64,000 bases of DNA from JBGPLJ01 sp035644395. Its GTDB lineage: Bacteria; Pseudomonadota; Gammaproteobacteria; Steroidobacterales; Steroidobacteraceae. Positions within the stretch are counted from its first letter, which is position 1, and each line of letters opens with the position of its first letter. The stretch spans positions 8,168 through 72,167 of the forward strand of contig DASQOR010000060.1 in assembly GCA_035644395.1 (NCBI GenBank). The letters are read 5' to 3'. Below the pieces are notes generated by a model. The model saw only the letters and a program-made list of their open reading frames with translations. It made no database searches and was not told the origin of the DNA. Positions 34,607-42,233 of this stretch are shown here, piece by piece. Made by a program: the position numbers and the translations under genes.

Positions 34607-35349
34607 GCACGGGCATCGCCGCACGCCAGAGCTGGACCTGGACCACGGAACGCCTGCCGGAGCCGGCGCGCGTCGTGCGCTGGGGTCATTTTGGCGTGCC
34701 CGTGCTGCTCTTCCCGACGGCCGGCGGCGATTACGAGGAAGTCGAGCGCTTCAAGCTGATTCACGTGCTCGCGCCGCTCCTCGACGCGGGGCGGATCAAG
34801 GTCTATTCGGTCGACAGCGTAGCCGGCAAGACCTGGCTCGCGGGTTCGCACTCCCCCGAATACTGCTCGCGGGTGCAGAACCTCTTCGACTCCTATATCC
34901 ACAACGAGATCGTGCCGCACATCCGGCGCGATTGTGGATCGTCCGATCTCGAGATCATCGCGACCGGCGCGTCGATCGGCGCGTTCAACGCCGTCGCGAG
35001 CCTTTGCCGCCATCCGGACGCCTTTCGTCTCGCGATCGCGATGAGCGGTACCTTCGACCTCTCGAAGTACCTCGGCGGGCGGATGAACCAGGATTTCTAT
35101 TTCTCATCGCCCGTTCACTACCTCCCCGGTCTCGCGGACGGGCCGCTGCTCGCGAAGCTGCGCGAACGCTTCATCCTGCTGCCAACCGGCGCGGGCGATT
35201 ACGAGGACCCGGGTGAATCCTGGCGGATCGCGAACTTGCTCGGTGCCAAGCGCATCCCCAACCGGGTGGATGCGTGGGGCCCGGACTTTCACCACAACTG
35301 GGTAACCTGGCGCGAGATGCTGCCGAAGTACCTCGCGGAAATGACTTAA
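34603..35349 (+). CDS. Esterase-family alpha/beta hydrolase
   Basis: The 248-residue protein has the nucleophile elbow ATGASIGAFNAVA (Ser near 126), an Asp in the FILLPTGAGDYED region and a terminal His in DFHHNWVTWREMLP (near 227). It resembles the short esterases often annotated as 'esterase family', and lacks a signal peptide. It starts on the ATGA of the ATP-grasp gene, so both are made together. Pairing of a ligase and a hydrolase suggests making and trimming of one product. Confidence 0.83.
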   Translation: MSTGIAARQSWTWTTERLPEPARVVRWGHFGVPVLLFPTAGGDYEEVERFKLIHVLAPLLDAGRIKVYSVDSVAGKTWLAGSHSPEYCSRVQNLFDSYIHNEIVPHIRRDCGSSDLEIIATGASIGAFNAVASLCRHPDAFRLAIAMSGTFDLSKYLGGRMNQDFYFSSPVHYLPGLADGPLLAKLRERFILLPTGAGDYEDPGESWRIANLLGAKRIPNRVDAWGPDFHHNWVTWREMLPKYLAEMT

Positions 35350-35352
35350 GCC

Positions 35353-35425
35353 GGTGCCGGTGTTGGATTACTGGGGATTTGGCTCACTATTTCCCGCAAA
35401 TCCCCAGTAATCCAACACCGGCACC
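35353..35425. repeat. Family-A inverted repeat (29-bp arms)
   Basis: Arms 35353-35381 and 35397-35425 are exact reverse complements with a 15-base loop. The outer sequence is the same as at 33231. It begins 3 bases past the esterase stop and ends 12 bases before the NfeD-like start. Confidence 0.95.
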
Positions 35426-35437
35426 TGAGGGGGAACG

Positions 35438-35998
35438 ATGGACTGGTTCAACGCGCTCGATGGCATCTCGTCGCTGTTCGCGATCTGCGCGATCGTCGGC
35501 GGCGCGATGCTGCTCTTTCGCCTGCTCGCGCTCCTCACGGGCTCGCATCACGAGGGCGCCGACCTCGACGCGTCGCATCCAGGCGCCGACTGGGCGTTCA
35601 AGGTCCTCTCGATACAGACGCTGAGCGCTTTCCTGACGCTCTTCGGCCTCGTCGGCTACGCGCTCTATCACAACGCTGGCTACGGCGCGGCGCTGTCGCT
35701 GGGCGGTGGAGCGCTCGCGGGACTGGCGGCGGCCTGGGCGACGCATCGCCTGTTCCTCGCCATGCTGAAGCTGCAGTCGAGCGGCTCGATCGCGCTCCGG
35801 GATGCCATCGGCTCCGAGGGCACCGTGTATCTCACGGTCGATCCGGCCTCCGGGGGCAAGGTGCAGGTGACGGTCGCGAACCGCCTGCGTGAATTCGAAG
35901 CCCGGTCCGCCGCCGGCGAAAGACTCGAGACGGGCGCGAACGTGCGCGTGGTCAACGTGAGCGGCGGCGCGCTCGTCGTCGAACGAAAGAAAGCCTAA
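35438..35998 (+). CDS. NfeD-like membrane protein
   Basis: The 186-residue protein has three or four N-terminal membrane helices (about 8-33, 52-70, 75-100). A small beta-barrel OB-fold domain follows (about 118-186, with LRDAIGSEGTVYLTV and ANVRVVNVSGGALVVER). This is the YuaF/NfeD layout that partners flotillins. The stop TAA forms part of the AAGGAG ribosome site of the flotillin gene, so the two are cotranslated. Confidence 0.85.
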   Translation: MDWFNALDGISSLFAICAIVGGAMLLFRLLALLTGSHHEGADLDASHPGADWAFKVLSIQTLSAFLTLFGLVGYALYHNAGYGAALSLGGGALAGLAAAWATHRLFLAMLKLQSSGSIALRDAIGSEGTVYLTVDPASGGKVQVTVANRLREFEARSAAGERLETGANVRVVNVSGGALVVERKKA

Positions 35999-36007
35999 GG
36001 AGTCCCC

Positions 36008-37435
36008 GTGGACAATCAAGTGATCCTGCTCATCGCCATCGCGGCCGCGCTCATCTTCATCGTGATGCTCCTGTTCGTCGCGACGCGCTACAAGCGCTGT
36101 CCGTCGGACAAGATCCTGGTCGTCTACGGGCGGGTCGGCACGGGCCAGTCGGCGCGCTGCATCCACGGCGGCGGCGCCTTCATCTGGCCGCTGATCCAGG
36201 ACTACGCGTACATGAGCCTGACGCCGATGCCGATCGCGATCCCGCTGCAGAAAGCGCTCTCGATGCAGAACATCCGCATCAACGTGCCGAGCACCTTCAC
36301 CGTGGGCATCAGCACGGAAGACGCGATCATGTACAACGCGGCGGAGCGGCTCCTGAACCTGCCGTCGGATGACATCGAGAGCATGGCGCGCGAGATCATC
36401 TTCGGGCAGCTGCGGCTCACCGTCGCCTCGCTCACCATCGAGCAGATCAACCAGGACCGCGAGCGCTTCCTCGAGGCGATCCGCAAGAACGTCGCGCCCG
36501 AGCTCAACAAGATCGGCCTCTATCTCATCAACGTGAACATCACCGACATCACGGATGAGTCGGGCTACATCGACAGTATCGGCAAGAAGGCGGCCTCCGA
36601 GGCGCTCAACCAGGCGAAGGTCGACGTCGCCGAACAGGAAAAGAAGGGCACGATCGGCGAAGCGGATGCCGTGCGGGAGCGCACGATCCGCGTCGCGCAG
36701 AACGTCGCCGAGTCCGACAAGGGCCAGAAGCAGGCCGAGGCCAACCGCCGCGTCTACGTGCAGGGCCAGGAAGCCGAAGCGGTGCTCGGCGAAAACAAGG
36801 CGCGGGCCGACATCGCCGCGACCAACGCGGAGCTCGCGGTGCGCCAGGCGGAATCCCTGCAGCGCGGCGAAGTGGCGAGGCTGCAGGCCCAGGTGCAGAT
36901 CCAGAAGTCACAGGCCGCCGCCGAGCAGGAACGCCTGATCGCCGCGGAGGTCGTGCGCCAGCAGATCGACAAGCAGAAGATCGAGATCGCGGCCGAAGCG
37001 GAAGCCGAAAAAACGCGCCGCGAAGCGAAGGGCACGGCCGACGGCATCCTCCTCAAGTATGAAGCCGAGGCGAAAGGCATCCGGCTGGTGCTCGATGCGA
37101 AGGCGGCGGGCTACCAGGGTCTCGTGAAGAGCGCGAACGACGATGCACGCGCGGCGGCAACGCTCCTGCTCACGGAGAAGATCGAGGAGATCGTGAAGCT
37201 GCAGGTCGAAGCGATCAAGAACATCAAGATCGACAAGGTCACGGTGTGGGATTCCGCGGGCGGCAATGGCAACGGCTCGACCAGCACGGCGAGCTTCCTC
37301 GCGGGCCTCGTGAAGAGCCTCCCGCCGCTCCACGACGTCGCACAGATGGCCGGCCTCGACCTGCCGAAGTATCTCGGCGACGCGAGCAAGCCCGAGCAGC
37401 CGCAGCCCGGCGTCAGCTACACCGTCAAGAAGTAA
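36008..37435 (+). CDS. Flotillin-family protein
   Basis: The 475-residue protein starts with a membrane hairpin (VILLIAIAAALIFIVMLLFV). An SPFH domain follows (about 30-190), then a long Glu/Ala-rich coiled coil (about 195-375, NQAKVDVAEQEKKGTIGEAD) and a short tail. Flotillins organise membrane microdomains and oligomerise through the coiled coil. The GTG start at 36008 is preceded by AAGGAG. The NfeD partner lies 9 bases upstream. It is followed by a large inverted repeat. Confidence 0.92.
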   Translation: MDNQVILLIAIAAALIFIVMLLFVATRYKRCPSDKILVVYGRVGTGQSARCIHGGGAFIWPLIQDYAYMSLTPMPIAIPLQKALSMQNIRINVPSTFTVGISTEDAIMYNAAERLLNLPSDDIESMAREIIFGQLRLTVASLTIEQINQDRERFLEAIRKNVAPELNKIGLYLINVNITDITDESGYIDSIGKKAASEALNQAKVDVAEQEKKGTIGEADAVRERTIRVAQNVAESDKGQKQAEANRRVYVQGQEAEAVLGENKARADIAATNAELAVRQAESLQRGEVARLQAQVQIQKSQAAAEQERLIAAEVVRQQIDKQKIEIAAEAEAEKTRREAKGTADGILLKYEAEAKGIRLVLDAKAAGYQGLVKSANDDARAAATLLLTEKIEEIVKLQVEAIKNIKIDKVTVWDSAGGNGNGSTSTASFLAGLVKSLPPLHDVAQMAGLDLPKYLGDASKPEQPQPGVSYTVKK

Positions 37436-37437
37436 CC

Positions 37438-37545
37438 GAAAAAGGGGACAGATTTATTTTCCTGCGTATCTGCAGTGGACACCCAGATATTCAGGAAAAT
37501 AAATCTGTCCCCTTTTTCAAGGAAAATAAATCTGTCCCCTTTTTC
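37438..37545. repeat. Family-B inverted repeat with an extra right arm
   Basis: The left arm 37438-37464 and right arm 37492-37518 are exact 27-base reverse complements (core GGGGACAGATTTATTTT). The 27-base loop can itself pair (TATCTG with CAGATA). A second copy of the right arm follows directly (37519-37545). The element fills the gap between convergent flotillin and ATP-grasp genes and may stop transcription both ways. Confidence 0.95.
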
Positions 37546-37551
37546 ACTTTT

Positions 37552-38769
37552 TCAGCCGGCGTAGAGTTTGAGGTTCGTAGCGAAGTCGTCGGCCATCTTC
37601 AGCGTTTCGGCGAGATCCGGATGCCGCAACATGATGAAACCGTCGGAGACGAGCGTCTGCTTCCAGTTGCGGCGCGCAGCGCCGATGGGCAGCAGCGTAT
37701 CCCAGACCACATTCTCGCCGTACTTGCGCTTGAGCGCATCGAGACCTTCGATGGCGCGAATGCGGCCGACGCCTATCGCGCGCTTGTAGATGGTCGCGAC
37801 GTTGAAGTTGCGCGCGACCTTGGCTTCGAAGGTGCCGAGCGCGACGGCGCGGGCCCACTCGCGGTACACGTCGAAATCGCAGGCGTAATTCATCTGGTCG
37901 ACCTGGTGCGCTCCCGGCGGCCGCGCGCCGATCTCCCCGAACACCACTTCGCCGTCCGCCTTGCGGTACCACTCCATGTGCGTGAAACCGGTGCGAAAGC
38001 CGAGCGCGCGGATGACGTCGAAGCCCATGCGCACGCCGCCGGCCAGCCGCTGATCTTCCACGTCGCGCAGCGCGATGACCTGCGGGCTGATCCATTCGTT
38101 CGAGCGCGCGACGAGCGGTCGCGGCCGATACCAGGCGACGTTGTGGTAGGCGATCCGGCCTTCGATGGTCACGGTGTCGAAGGTGAATTCATCGCCGTCG
38201 ATGAACTCCTCGACGCTCACCATCGGCACGTGCGCAAGCCTTGGCAGGACATCCCGCAATCCGTCGGCATCCTCTACCCGATAGGTATCCGCCGAACCGG
38301 CGCCGGAGATCGGCTTCAGGATGAGCGGAAAGCCGATGCGCTCCGCCGCTTCCCAGCAGCCGGCCACCGTGGTCGCCGGCAGGTGATGCGGCGTGCGGAT
38401 GCCGGCGCCGTCGAGCACCTGTTTCATCCGTTCCTTGTCGCGAAAAGGGAGCGTGCCCTGCACCGTGAGGCCCGGAACGCCGAGCGCCTGGCGCAATTCC
38501 GCGGCAAGCGACATCGCCGCTTCCCAGAGCGACTCGATGCGGTCGATCTGCCGGCCCTGCAGCCAGGCGCGCAGCTCGTACACGACCGATGGAATGTTCC
38601 AGAGCGACCGGACCTGCAGATAGCCGGAGAGCGCCTTGCGTGCGGCCTCGGGCAGTGAATCCTTCGGCGAGTCTCCGACGCCGAGCACCGTGGCACCGAC
38701 TTCGGCGAGGCCGCGCGTAAAGTGCGGCATGTCCGCCGGATAGCCGGGAGAGATGACGAGAACGAGCAT
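37552..38769 (-). CDS. ATP-grasp ligase-like protein B
   Basis: The 405-residue protein shows the carbamoyl-phosphate-synthetase-like ATP-grasp layout. It has an N-terminal alpha/beta domain, an ATP lid strand (GFPLILKPISGAGSADTYRV near 145-165) and a metal-binding strand with FGEIGARPPGAHQVD near 273-287. The last motif is seen in carnosine-synthase and BtrJ-like amino-acid ligases. It is clearly paralogous to the protein at 40527, with shared EWISPQVIA and DFDVYREWA segments. It diverges from glgA. Amino-acid or peptide ligation is likely; the substrate is unknown. Confidence 0.82.
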   Translation of the reverse strand: MLVLVISPGYPADMPHFTRGLAEVGATVLGVGDSPKDSLPEAARKALSGYLQVRSLWNIPSVVYELRAWLQGRQIDRIESLWEAAMSLAAELRQALGVPGLTVQGTLPFRDKERMKQVLDGAGIRTPHHLPATTVAGCWEAAERIGFPLILKPISGAGSADTYRVEDADGLRDVLPRLAHVPMVSVEEFIDGDEFTFDTVTIEGRIAYHNVAWYRPRPLVARSNEWISPQVIALRDVEDQRLAGGVRMGFDVIRALGFRTGFTHMEWYRKADGEVVFGEIGARPPGAHQVDQMNYACDFDVYREWARAVALGTFEAKVARNFNVATIYKRAIGVGRIRAIEGLDALKRKYGENVVWDTLLPIGAARRNWKQTLVSDGFIMLRHPDLAETLKMADDFATNLKLYAG

Positions 38770-38859
38770 GGACCGGGTGAGATGTTCTTGTAGTAGCCGG
38801 ACTGGGCGCGAATAGTAAGGCGCCGGAAGGCCGCGAAACCAGTGATCCAGGAAGAATCT

Positions 38860-38889
38860 TTTACAGCGCCGCCGCGCATTTGGTATTTA
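38860..38889 (+). promoter_or_regulatory. Possible promoter of glgA
   Basis: TTTACA at 38860-38865 and TATTTA at 38884-38889 lie 18 bases apart in the 221-base divergent gap before glgA. The stretch is more AT-rich than its surroundings. The -10 match is only partial, so this is a weak call. Confidence 0.3.
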
Positions 38890-38990
38890 AAGCCCACGCG
38901 CGGACGAATGACTGCCGCGGGTGCATTGCCCGGCGCGACTGACGGAAGTTTTGGTCCCGCAAGCCCACGAAAGAGTCGAACTCAACGCTC

Positions 38991-40451
38991 ATGCGCATCG
39001 CCTTCGTAGCATCCGAATTCACGCCGCTTGCAAAAACCGGCGGGCTCGCGGACGTTTCGAGCGCGCTCACGCGCTTCCTCCATCGCAGCGGCGTCGACGT
39101 CCGGCCATTCATGCCGCTCTACTCGCGCATCGATCGCGCGGCGCTCGCCCTGGTGCCCGTCGAATTCCTGAAGGACGTGCCGATCGCGCTCGGGGCGCAT
39201 CGCTATCGGTTCGACGTCCTCACCGGCAAGCTGCCGAACTCCGACCTGCCGATGTATTTCATCGACTGCCCGGTGCTCTACGGGCGCGCGGGCATCTATT
39301 CACGCGACGCGGACGAACACCTGCGCTTCCTGCTGCTGACGCGCGCCGCGATCGAGTGCTGCCAGCGCATGGGATTCGCGCCGGACATCTTTCATTGCAA
39401 CGACTGGCACACGGCCTTCGCGCCGCTCTTTCTCAAGTCGATGTACGGCTGGGACAAGATCTTCGCGCGCACGAAGAGCGTGCTCACGATCCACAACGTC
39501 GGCTACCAGGGCGTGTTCGCCGCATCGGCGCGGGACGATCTCGGCCTCGGCGCGGGCGCGCATCTCCTGCACCAGGACGACCTCGCGCTCGGCCGCATCA
39601 ACTCGCTGAAGCACGGCGTGATGTACGCGGACAGCGTGACGACGGTGAGCCCGACCTACGCACGCGAGATCGCGACGCCGCAATACGGCATGGGGCTCGA
39701 GAGCATGGTGCGGCTGCGGGGCGAAGCGGTCGTCGGCATCCTGAACGGCGTCGACTACGATGAATGGAATCCGCAGACCGATCCCTACCTGCCCGCGCAC
39801 TACGACGCGCGCAATCTCGCGGGCAAGGAAAGGATCAAGAAAGCGCTGCTCGAGCGGGTGAAGGTCAATTATGCCCGCGAAACGCCGCTCATCGGCCTCG
39901 TGAGCCGCCTCACCGTGCAAAAAGGCATCGACCTCCTGTTCGAGGCGCTGCCGCGCACGCTCGCCACACGCAACTACTGCTTCGTCGCGCTCGGGAGCGG
40001 CGAGCCGCACTACGAGGATTTCTTCGAGCGACTGGTGCGCGCCTTTCCCGGCCGCGTCGCTTTTTATCGCGGCTACAGCGAGGAGTTCGCGCACCTGATC
40101 GAGGCCGGCAGCGACATGTTCCTCATGCCCTCGCTCTACGAGCCCTGCGGCCTCAACCAGATGTACAGCCTGCGCTACGGCACGGTGCCCATCGTGCGCA
40201 GGACCGGCGGCCTTGCGGATTCGGTGCAGATCTACGATCCGCACTCGGGCGAAGGCACGGGCATCGTGTTCGACGACTACAATGTGGAGGCGGTTTCCTG
40301 GGCGATCACGACGGCGGTCGATCTCTTCCAGAACCGGCGTCGCTGGAACCGCATCCTGCGCAACGGCCTTGCGCAGAATTTCTCCTGGGACCGCCAGGGG
40401 GGCGAATACATCGCCCTCTATGAAAAGCTGATGAAGCCGGTGCCGGTGTAG
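38991..40451 (+). CDS. glgA: Glycogen synthase (ADP-glucose type)
   Basis: The 486-residue protein is a GT5 glucosyltransferase. It has the ADP-glucose site KTGGLADV near residue 15, an HCNDWHTAF string and the C-terminal FLMPSLYEPCGLNQMYSLRYG motif with its catalytic Glu. It extends alpha-1,4-glucan chains from ADP-glucose. The last codons (PVPV and the stop) come from the left arm of an inverted repeat, so the element has reached into the gene end. It stands apart from the other glycogen genes, between two ATP-grasp genes. Confidence 0.96.
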   Translation: MRIAFVASEFTPLAKTGGLADVSSALTRFLHRSGVDVRPFMPLYSRIDRAALALVPVEFLKDVPIALGAHRYRFDVLTGKLPNSDLPMYFIDCPVLYGRAGIYSRDADEHLRFLLLTRAAIECCQRMGFAPDIFHCNDWHTAFAPLFLKSMYGWDKIFARTKSVLTIHNVGYQGVFAASARDDLGLGAGAHLLHQDDLALGRINSLKHGVMYADSVTTVSPTYAREIATPQYGMGLESMVRLRGEAVVGILNGVDYDEWNPQTDPYLPAHYDARNLAGKERIKKALLERVKVNYARETPLIGLVSRLTVQKGIDLLFEALPRTLATRNYCFVALGSGEPHYEDFFERLVRAFPGRVAFYRGYSEEFAHLIEAGSDMFLMPSLYEPCGLNQMYSLRYGTVPIVRRTGGLADSVQIYDPHSGEGTGIVFDDYNVEAVSWAITTAVDLFQNRRRWNRILRNGLAQNFSWDRQGGEYIALYEKLMKPVPV

Positions 40452-40511
40452 GGGATACAGGGGATTTGCGTTGGACGGCTGCAAATTCCCTGTATCCCCT
40501 ACACCGGCACC
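40439..40511. repeat. Family-A variant inverted repeat overlapping the end of glgA
   Basis: Arms 40439-40469 and 40481-40511 (31 bases) pair with one mismatch around an 11-base loop. The outer GGTGCCGGTGT is the same as in the other family-A copies, but the inner part differs (AGGGGATACAGGGGATTTGC). The left arm encodes the last residues and stop codon of glgA. Confidence 0.93.
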
Positions 40512-40526
40512 CATCGGGAGAGTGCG

Positions 40527-41747
40527 ATGCATGTAATTTTTGTCGAGCCGGCGTTTCCCCACAATCAGCGGCAGTTCGTGCGCGCACTCGCTACGGTCGG
40601 TGCGCGCGTCATCGGCATCGGCGAACGTCCCGCCGCCGGGCTCGACGACGAGCTCAAGAGCTGGCTCACGGAATACGTCCAGATCGGCTCCGTCGTGCAC
40701 GAGCCCTCGCTCCTCGAAGCCGTCAGGCGCGTGCAGCGGCAGATCTGGGTCGACCGGATGGAAGCGACGGTCGAAGCGCACATCATGCCCGCGGCCAAGG
40801 TGCGCGAGGCCTGTGGAATACCGGGCACATCCGTGCGCACGGCCTGGCTGTGCCGCGACAAGCCGTCGATGAAGGAGACGCTGCGGGCGGCCGGCATTCC
40901 CTGTGCGCAATCGGCGAGCGTCGACAACGCGGCGGCCGCCCGCGTGTTTGCGGAAGCGGTCGGCTATCCGCTCATCTTCAAGCCGCGCGCCGGCGCGGGA
41001 GCATCGGGCACGACGCGCATCGACAACGACAGCCAGCTCGAGCACGCGATCCGCAGTTTCGGCGTCGACCGCGGCCAGTCGATCGCGGTCGAGGAATTCA
41101 TCGAGGGGCACGAGGGCTTCCTCGACACGCTCACGATCCGCGGCGACGTCGCGCATGAGTTCGTGAGCCACTACTACCCGAACGTGCTCGAAGCGATGCG
41201 CGAACGCTGGATCTCGCCGCAGATCGTCGCGACCAACCGCATCCAGGCGGAAGGCTACGACGAAGTGAAGCGGCTCGCGCGGCGCGTGATCGCCGCGCTC
41301 GAGATCGGCACCTCGGCGACCCACATGGAATGGTTCTTCGGCGCGAAGGGCCTCAAGTTCTCCGAGATCGGCTGCCGTCCGCCCGGCGTCGGCCAGTGGG
41401 ACGTCTACTCGGCGGCCAACGAGTTCGACATCTATCGCGAGTGGGCCATGGCGATCGTGCACGGTACGACGAGCCAGGCGCTGTCGCGCCGCTATTCCTG
41501 CGGGATGATCGCGCTCCGGCCGAGCCGCGATGGCCGCATCGCCGGCTACGACGGGCTCGACCGCATCGACCGCGAGTTCGGCGAATGGATCGTCGCCGCG
41601 CACTTCCCCGCCGCGGGCACGCCGACGCAGCCGGTCGAGGCCGGCTACATGGCGAACGCCTGGATGCGGGTCCGCCACCCCGACTACGATCACCTGCGCC
41701 ACATCCTCAACACCATCGGCGAGACGGTGAAGGTCTGGGCGCAGTAA
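40527..41747 (+). CDS. ATP-grasp ligase-like protein C
   Basis: The 406-residue protein has the same architecture as the ATP-grasp protein at 37552. Its lid strand is GYPLIFKPRAGAGASGTTRI near 149-168, and its metal-binding strand contains FSEIGCRPPGVGQWD near 274-288. Its N-terminus (VIFVEPAFPHNQRQFVRALA) is a Rossmann-like domain seen in carboxylate-amine ligases. The ATG follows GGGAG at 40516-40520, just past the inverted repeat. It probably ligates amino acids or similar small acids; the substrate is unknown. Confidence 0.82.
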   Translation: MHVIFVEPAFPHNQRQFVRALATVGARVIGIGERPAAGLDDELKSWLTEYVQIGSVVHEPSLLEAVRRVQRQIWVDRMEATVEAHIMPAAKVREACGIPGTSVRTAWLCRDKPSMKETLRAAGIPCAQSASVDNAAAARVFAEAVGYPLIFKPRAGAGASGTTRIDNDSQLEHAIRSFGVDRGQSIAVEEFIEGHEGFLDTLTIRGDVAHEFVSHYYPNVLEAMRERWISPQIVATNRIQAEGYDEVKRLARRVIAALEIGTSATHMEWFFGAKGLKFSEIGCRPPGVGQWDVYSAANEFDIYREWAMAIVHGTTSQALSRRYSCGMIALRPSRDGRIAGYDGLDRIDREFGEWIVAAHFPAAGTPTQPVEAGYMANAWMRVRHPDYDHLRHILNTIGETVKVWAQ

Positions 41748-41751
41748 GGAT

Positions 41752-42222
41752 TCAGTGGATCGGGAGCTGGCCGGAGTCGCTGAAGGGGATCGAGCGCACC
41801 ATGCCGCTCGCGAGATCGACCTTGCCGCTCAGGCGGTATTCGATGCTGTCCGCGCCCTTGTCCTTCCTGCCCGCGTAGTGCAGGAGCGCGCCCGCGAGAT
41901 TGGTGGTGAGATCGAGGTCGAATTCCGCCTCGCCGTGCGCCGGTACGACGAAATCCTCGCCGGTCACGCCGTCGCCGAAAGGCTCGCCCGCGAGCTCGAG
42001 CTTGAGGGTGATCGCCCGCACCGGCAGTTCCCGGTCGTTCGGGTTCTGCACGAGCAGCCGCAGCCGGAAGTGCTGCGAGAGGACGTCGCTGTCGAGCAGG
42101 TCGATCTTGACCACGGAAAAGTGCGGCGATTCGAAATGGGCAAATGAACAGCCGGCGACGATGAGCGCGCAGCCCCAGACGAAACATTTCGCGGCCGTGT
42201 TTCGCATGACGAATTTCCCCAT
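41752..42222 (-). CDS. LEA14-like lipoprotein
   Basis: The 156-residue protein has a lipoprotein signal (ALIVAGC) and one LEA14/WHy-type beta domain with the NPNDRELPVRAITLKLELAG core. Such domains are linked to desiccation tolerance in plants and bacteria. The start at 42222 has a TTGAGGA ribosome site; the ATG at 42207 is an alternative. It follows malQ by 11 bases in the same direction and so belongs to the glgC-GH57-malQ operon. Confidence 0.82.
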   Translation of the reverse strand: MGKFVMRNTAAKCFVWGCALIVAGCSFAHFESPHFSVVKIDLLDSDVLSQHFRLRLLVQNPNDRELPVRAITLKLELAGEPFGDGVTGEDFVVPAHGEAEFDLDLTTNLAGALLHYAGRKDKGADSIEYRLSGKVDLASGMVRSIPFSDSGQLPIH

Positions 42223-42233
42223 GGGCGCGGTCC

